Assembly: GCA_038087015.1 (NCBI GenBank)
Contig: JASBNA010000009.1
Coordinates: forward strand, 868,001 to 932,000
DNA from: Cerrena zonata
Lineage: Eukaryota > Basidiomycota > Agaricomycetes > Polyporales > Cerrenaceae
Length of the DNA stretch: 64,000 nt
Direction of reading: 5' to 3'
A program made the position numbers and the translations under genes. The notes under the pieces are model-generated. The model was not told the origin of the DNA. It saw nothing but the letters and a program-made list of their open reading frames with translations, and ran no database searches. Positions 58,602 through 64,000 of the stretch are shown here, one piece after another (position 1 is the first letter of the stretch; the number at the start of each line of letters is the position of its first letter).

Positions 58602-59050
58602 ACTATAGTAGGGTGTTGATGTCTATGTTTTCTCTTTGGTTCTGAAATAAAAGTTACTGTGTGTTCCAGAGCCTTCGTCTGCATATGTCCAAGTCAGTGA
58701 TAAGATAACAGATAAGATGATCTTGGATCTTGATAAGTCATAGTCATCGATCACTAATAGACGCTTGCAACTTGAACTCTTACCACCATGATCTCTCACC
58801 GCTCTTCTCAGAAAAGACAATGGTTCCACTATTCCTTATGGCTATTTGGCCTGTGGTTGATGTTATGTAACATGCTGCACTATTCATCTATCTCTGAGTT
58901 CTCTATTGCCTCTAAAGAATTATCTATCCAGAAGTCATTGTTTGAGAGGTGTGTAGCGACTCTACCAGAAGTAATATATAATATCCAGAAGTATAATGTT
59001 AGAAGTATCCAGAAGTATCCAGAAGTTAGAAGTATCCAGAAAGAAGTATC
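58602..59050. other. Spacer upstream of the Helitron ORFs with an AGAAGTATCC repeat
   Basis: About 58975-59045 repeats TATCCAGAAG/TTAGAAG words some six times. The Helitron's 5' end (expected TC) probably lies in or before this stretch but is not recognisable. Confidence 0.5.
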
Positions 59051-61597
59051 TTGAAGTCTATAGAACCAGAAGTAGCAAACAAAGTAGAAGATAAATCAGA
59101 AGTATTGAGGAACATTGGATATAAATGCAGTCTATATTTTCTAATAGACCTTCGAGTGCCAGTCAGCAGCAACAGACTTTACATTCAGATCATGGGGTAT
59201 CTTTATAGTCATAGATCTACTACACCATATATGAGGGTTGCAAGGTTAAAGCTGATGCTTGAACAAGGTTTACATAAAGCTCATGACTTTAAAGCCTTGT
59301 TTTTTAAATCAATGGAGCTTGATCATGCAAAGTACATATTCTACTCTGATTCAAATAAGCCACATCGTCCCTTAGCATTCTATCCTAATCAACTATCTGG
59401 TGGAGGTAAAGAACCAATCAAGAAGCGTACGTGGTCATCAGAGGAGCTACAAAGCTATACCACTATTCCTATTCCTAAGGGCAGCTATAAGTACAGTGAG
59501 CTATGTTCCCACAAATATAGATATAAAATTAGATAAGCTACATATAGAGATTCCTCTAAATGTCTTGATTAATAAGCTCAAGTCAGCAGATCTCAAGGAT
59601 GTAGGTATTGCACATGGTCTGAGCATGTGGCGGTCTAAGTACATATCATTACCTGTGATTCAGAAACGTATCCAAGAGCATAATTGTAATGACTCCTGCT
59701 GTTTATCATACTATTCAGTATTTGAAAGCAATGTGTCTCCCAAAAGTGGAGCAGATCGTATTGCAAAACTTAGAAAGGTGGATACAGATTATAAAGTCAG
59801 AGATCAAGACCGTCCTCGCAGGAGTGTTAATTTTCCACCCACACCTCCTTCAAATAAGCTGATGACACAGATCATCCAGGAATTCTGTGCACAATCAGAG
59901 GCAGAGAACCTTGAAGAGATTGGCTGTGCAGTCTGTGGTCAACTGAAAAAGAAGAAACGAATGACAAAGATGGCTGATCTTAAAGTAGATTTGGATATCT
60001 TAGAGAATGACCAGATCACAAGAAGGCTCCGAACAGCTATTTCCTGATCCTATATCTTTTCTCAAAGGGCCTGTTTTAGATGACACCTGTCAGCATATTT
60101 GCCCTGCATGTGTACATAGCCTAAGTCAGGGCAAGGCACCAGAGGACTCTCTTTCAAATGGTCTGTGGTTGGGGACAGTTCCACCAGAGCTCAAAGACCT
60201 GTCTTGGACAGAGAAGCTGCTAGTGGCACGAGTGATACATAACTACTGTGTGATCAGAGTAGCCTCCTCTGGCTCACGTAAGCTCAAAGCCAATGCTATC
60301 TGCCACTCTATGCCCACTCCCAAGATCTATACCATGTTGCCACCTCCTAGAAAGGACCTTGATCTTGTTCTCTCTTGTATTTTCATTGGTCCAACCCCAC
60401 CCACTGCAGCTGATTACAAGCGGACTCCCTTCCTGGTCCGTCATAACAAGGTAGCCACTGCACTGGAATGGCTCAGGCTTAACCATATTGACTATGCAGA
60501 TATTGGTATTTCATATAAGAATCTCAAGGAGTACAGTGAGAGCGAGCCTCCAGTACATGTTATCTATCAAAAATCTGAGGACAACTCAATGAAAGAGTCA
60601 GAGTCCACTGCTGTAAATGACAATGGAGATGAAGAGGCTACATCAGAGGGCCAGTGTCCCTTTGTTGTACATGGCCTGACTGGAGAGCAGCTTACTGAGC
60701 TGATGAAGCAGGATCCCAAGAAGATCACAGCCAAAGCACTGCATCATTTCAAGAATCATGGCCATACCCTTGGCATAGGCCAATCAGATACTCCAGAGTC
60801 TCTGTATGACAATCCCCAGCTGTATCCACAGATGTTTCCATGGTTGTTTCCATATGGACTGGGTGGGATAGGCAATGATCGAGGGTTCAAGCCATTGCCT
60901 GATGCAAAACATAAGAAGTGGCTGCTGATGTATCATGACAAACGCTTCCAGCTAGACCCAACCTTCTGCTTGATTGCATGGAATCAGCAGCAGATCAAGA
61001 ATAGTGTGACTGGGGGATATCTTATGACCCAGAAAAAGTCCTTTGGTCAGATCTCTGAGCGGCTGCTCAACCTTGATCAGTCAGTTCTTCAGAGTATCAT
61101 AGAGCGGCTGGAGAAAGATGGCCATATGAAGCCAGAGACCCCGCAGGAGCTTGACTGCTTCCGTATCCTCAATGACCTGGACTTTGTGAATGCCAAGGTA
61201 GATGGATCTACCACCAACAAGAAGTATATGCGTAATGAAATATGGTCCATGATCAGCTCGCTTGGTGCTCCCTCCTGGTTTATCACCTTTTCTCCTGCAG
61301 ATATTAACCATCCAGTTGCACTCTACTTTGCAGATACTCAGGAGACATTCAACCCTATTCCCAAGGAATACAATGAGCGGGTAAGACTGATTGCCAACAA
61401 TCCTGTTGCTGGTGCCCGCTTCTTTCACTTTATGGTCAAGTTGTTTCTCAGACATATTCTTGGGGTTGGCTCAGATCACAGAGGACTCTATGGAGACACT
61501 GCTGGCTACTATGGCACTGTTGAGCAGCAAGGTAGACTCACCCTACACATGCATATGCTGGTCTGGATAGTAAACTGTCTGACCCCTCAAGAGATTC
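59051..61597 (+). pseudogene. Helitron Rep, N-terminal and HUH part, frameshifted
   Basis: Three overlapping frames carry one protein: 59051-59500 (GYLYSHRSTTPYMRVARLKL), 59490-60040 (GLSMWRSKYISLPVIQKRIQ, AVCGQLKKKKRM), and 60030-61597. The last has the zinc-type CQHICPACVHSL, LWLGTVPPELKDLSWTEKLL, and the Helitron N-domain MFPWLFPYGLGGIGNDRGF. It also has WSMISSLGAPSWFITFSPAD and the HUH-type motif LTLHMHMLVW near 61530-61565, which coordinates the metal for strand nicking. Frame changes occur near 59495, near 60035 and at about 61597. The last looks like a single extra base before GACAAGATGCTGGATCC. All three would have to be sequencing errors for the gene to be intact. Confidence 0.85.
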
Positions 61598-64000
61598 AGG
61601 GACAAGATGCTGGATCCCAAGTCTACCTTCCAGCAGCGTATTATTGAATATCTTGAGAGTGTCCATATGGGAGAGTTCACCACGGGTACCATGGCAGATG
61701 TAGAGGCACGACTAGACAAGGAGAAGCAGCGCAAGGGCTATGTGCCTGCTACAGAGACTTTGCCCACTGCCCCACCCAAAAGGACATGCAAGACCCAATG
61801 TAGAGAGTGTGAGAACTGTTCAAAGATCATAGCTTGGTGGAAAATGTACCAGTATACTGTAGATGAGTTGTTGTATCTTTCCAACAGACATAGCTGCCAC
61901 AAAGGATGTATGAACAACAAGTATGGCACATGCAAAGGCCGCTTTCCTCGTCCACTCTTCACTATGACCACTGTTGATCCAGAGTCTGGAGCAATCAATA
62001 TGAAAAAGGGTGAGTCATGGATGAACTGGTTTACAACCCTAGTCACCTATCTTCTTCGGTGCAATACTGATATCACAAGCCTGCTGTCAGGTACTGCTAT
62101 CAAATCAGTGGTGGCCTATGTGACTGACTATATTACTAAGACTCCACTCAAGACATATACAGTGTTTCATGCTGTGCGCAATGTGTTTAGCAAACTCAAT
62201 GATGAGGACAGAGATGTCAATGAGGATAGTAGAAGCAAGGCAAGGTCTGGCTTTGTCAAGATTGTCAATGCGTTGACTGCTCAAAGTGAGATTGGTGCCC
62301 CAATGGCTGCTTTGTATCTGCTCAAAAACCCAGATCACTATACTAGCCATACCTTTTCCACATGTTATTGGTACTCATATGTACAAGAGGTGCTCAAAGC
62401 ATGGCCTCAGTCACAGCTCCAAGAGCCTGAAGGCTTTGATGTGCTACATAATCATGTTGACAAGGTAGTGATTGCCCGTCAGAGGTCAATGTATGTTGGT
62501 CTTTCCCCAGTCTATGACTACATCTTCAGACCTGCTTCTTTTGAGCATATCTCCCTGTATGAGTGGATTTCAAGAGGTGTCAAGGATAAAAGGAGTGGGA
62601 AAAAGACAAAATCAGACAGGGCCAACTTACAACCTAAGTTTGAGGCTGTCAAAGTGGATAAGTCTGAGGATGTCAAGGTGGATATATCTCAGCTTAAAGA
62701 AGAGGAGGAAGAGTCTGAGGATGAGCTTCTGCTAAAGGCTGAAGAACCTGCCCCTAGTAAGACCAAGTCTTCTATCAAAGTAAAGCTTGCTGCAGAGGTT
62801 AAGAGTGAGTCTGAGGATGATGAACTGCTACTAAACCACACTACTGCCAAGCATCAGGAAGTCAAGGACAAGGAGAAAATGAAAAGTATAGAGGAAGATT
62901 GGATCCCTTTTCAACCTGACCATCCTCAGTTCAAAACTCATTGTGCTAGACTTGTACCTGAGGCAAAGGCCAGAATCCCTAACTTTGTAGGCAGGACTCT
63001 ACCACGCAAAGACAAAGGTAACAGAGAGGAGTATTGTATGGTGATGATGATGCTGTTCAAGCCCTGGAGGACAGGGCTAGATCTGAAGAACAAGAAGCAG
63101 CTATGGGATGATGTCTTTTACAGACACAAGTTTACTGAGCGACAGGAGGAAATCATGAAGTTCTTCCACATCCGCTATGAATGTAATGATGCCAGAGATG
63201 ACTTTTCAGCCCAAAGGAAGGCTGGCAAGGCTGATCTGCCCATGCCCTTTGGACTTAGTGATGACATGCAGGACCAGTTAGATCATGGTGACAATATGGA
63301 CAGAACACTAGATGATCCCTTGGCTGGCTCAATGTTTCTCTATCAAGATGAGGATGATGAGGATGAGGTAGTGGATGCTAATATGGCCAGGAGAGATATA
63401 CAGATGCAGCAGGCTGAGAATATGATGGCAACTGCTGGTGCTTCTGATAGTCTGACTGTGCCCTTGCAAGTAGATGTAGAGGTGCAAGATGGGGATAGTC
63501 TTAGCAGCAGTGCTTGGAAGGCCCTTTTGGCACAGAAAAAGGAGGCTATTCTGAATCAGCGGGATATGGAGGCAGCCAAAAAGATAGAGCAGGCTAGAAA
63601 GGCCAGTCATAAGTTTGCTAATAGAGCAGAAGTTATCGATGCTACCTTTCTGAATGAGACCTTCAGAGCAGCTGACCAGAAGGATCAGTGTCTTATTGAT
63701 AGTATTGTGAAAAGCTTCACTTTGAATAAAGAGCAGGAGAGGGCCTTCAGAATTATTGCCAACCATGCCTCACAGCCTAGTGGCCAGCAGCTCAAAATGT
63801 ATCTTGGTGGGATGGCAGGCACAGGCAAGTCTCAGGTGATCAAGGCACTGTCCTTTTTCTTTGCAGAGAGAAATGAAAGTTACAGATTTATATGTATTGC
63901 CCCTACTGGGGCTGCTGCCTCTCTCATCCAAGGGTCCACTTATCATTCTATGCTGCAAATAGGGCAGTATAGTGCAGATACCCAGAAGAATTTATCAAAG
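61598..64000 (+). CDS. Helitron Rep C-terminal part and PIF1-like helicase, partial
   Basis: Open from about 61598 to the window end with no stop. It starts DKMLDPKSTFQQRIIEYLES, a typical continuation of the HUH domain. The two catalytic tyrosines lie in YVTDYITK (62117-62119 and 62129-62131). Zinc-like CKTQCRECENC and CHKGCMNNKYGTCKGRFPRP precede them. An acidic/lysine linker follows (about 62580-62900). Helicase motif I (Walker A) GGMAGTGKS is at 63806-63832, followed by APTGAAASLIQG (motif Ia). Rep nicks and rejoins single strands and the helicase unwinds for rolling-circle movement. Because of the upstream frameshift this may be expressed only if readthrough occurs. Confidence 0.9.

Larger units (their letters stand above)
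59051..64000 (+). mobile_element. Helitron (rolling-circle transposon), 5' portion
   Basis: Contains a Rep/helicase coding region that runs off the window end. The domain order is N-terminal zinc region, HUH nuclease with two tyrosines, then a PIF1-like helicase, which is unique to Helitrons. The left terminus was not found; the right terminus is outside. Confidence 0.92.

Overview
The window looks like nuclear DNA of a basidiomycete fungus, probably one of the Agaricomycetes. The reasons are introns of about 48-55 nt with GTAAGT/GTATGT donors, a Rho4-type GTPase, fungal F-box proteins, and a transposon set (Copia, hAT, pogo, KDZ, Helitron) typical of that group. I recognised no tRNA, rRNA, CRISPR array or bacterial feature.

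Layout. 1-1.9 kb holds two host-like genes: the end of a Rho4-like GTPase (minus) and a Ctp1/Sae2-like gene (plus, six exons). 2.97-11.53 kb is one Copia retrotransposon with two 335-bp LTRs and a TTGAC target duplication. It has been broken open by five CACTG-ended foldback MITEs, one of which holds a 1.4-kb LTR-like insertion. Removing these leaves a Copia of about 4.8 kb. 11.5-35.3 kb is an AT-rich transposon graveyard. It contains a decayed copy of a gene that survives at 54.5 kb, a pogo-type transposase relic with terminal repeats, a fragment related to the gene at 56-58.6 kb, a large palindrome with a 61-bp hairpin at its apex (27.6 kb), a KDZ transposase relic (31-33 kb) and a pogo MITE.

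35.7-44.1 kb (minus strand) carries a gene with several stop codons, split by a hAT element with a perfect 8-bp target duplication, and upstream of it a 2-oxoglutarate/Fe(II) dioxygenase-like gene resembling the fungal TET/JBP group. 44.6-46.9 kb is a second, GC-rich palindrome. Its arms carry arrays of hairpins that share one loop sequence but differ in stem sequence, and its centre has the same 61-bp hairpin as the palindrome at 27.6 kb. It lies between the dioxygenase-like gene (minus) and an unrecognised gene (plus, 47.4-50.0 kb). Two F-box paralogues follow (50.7-54.4 kb), then a divergent pair of unrecognised genes (54.5-58.6 kb). The window ends inside a frameshifted Helitron Rep/helicase (59-64 kb).

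How it fits together. Most of the window is layered mobile DNA, and its insertion order can be read from target duplications. Substitutions between the two Copia LTRs are almost all transitions, many as TG/CA pairs, as expected from decay of methylated CpG. The hairpin family and the shared palindrome apex are the least explained structures here.
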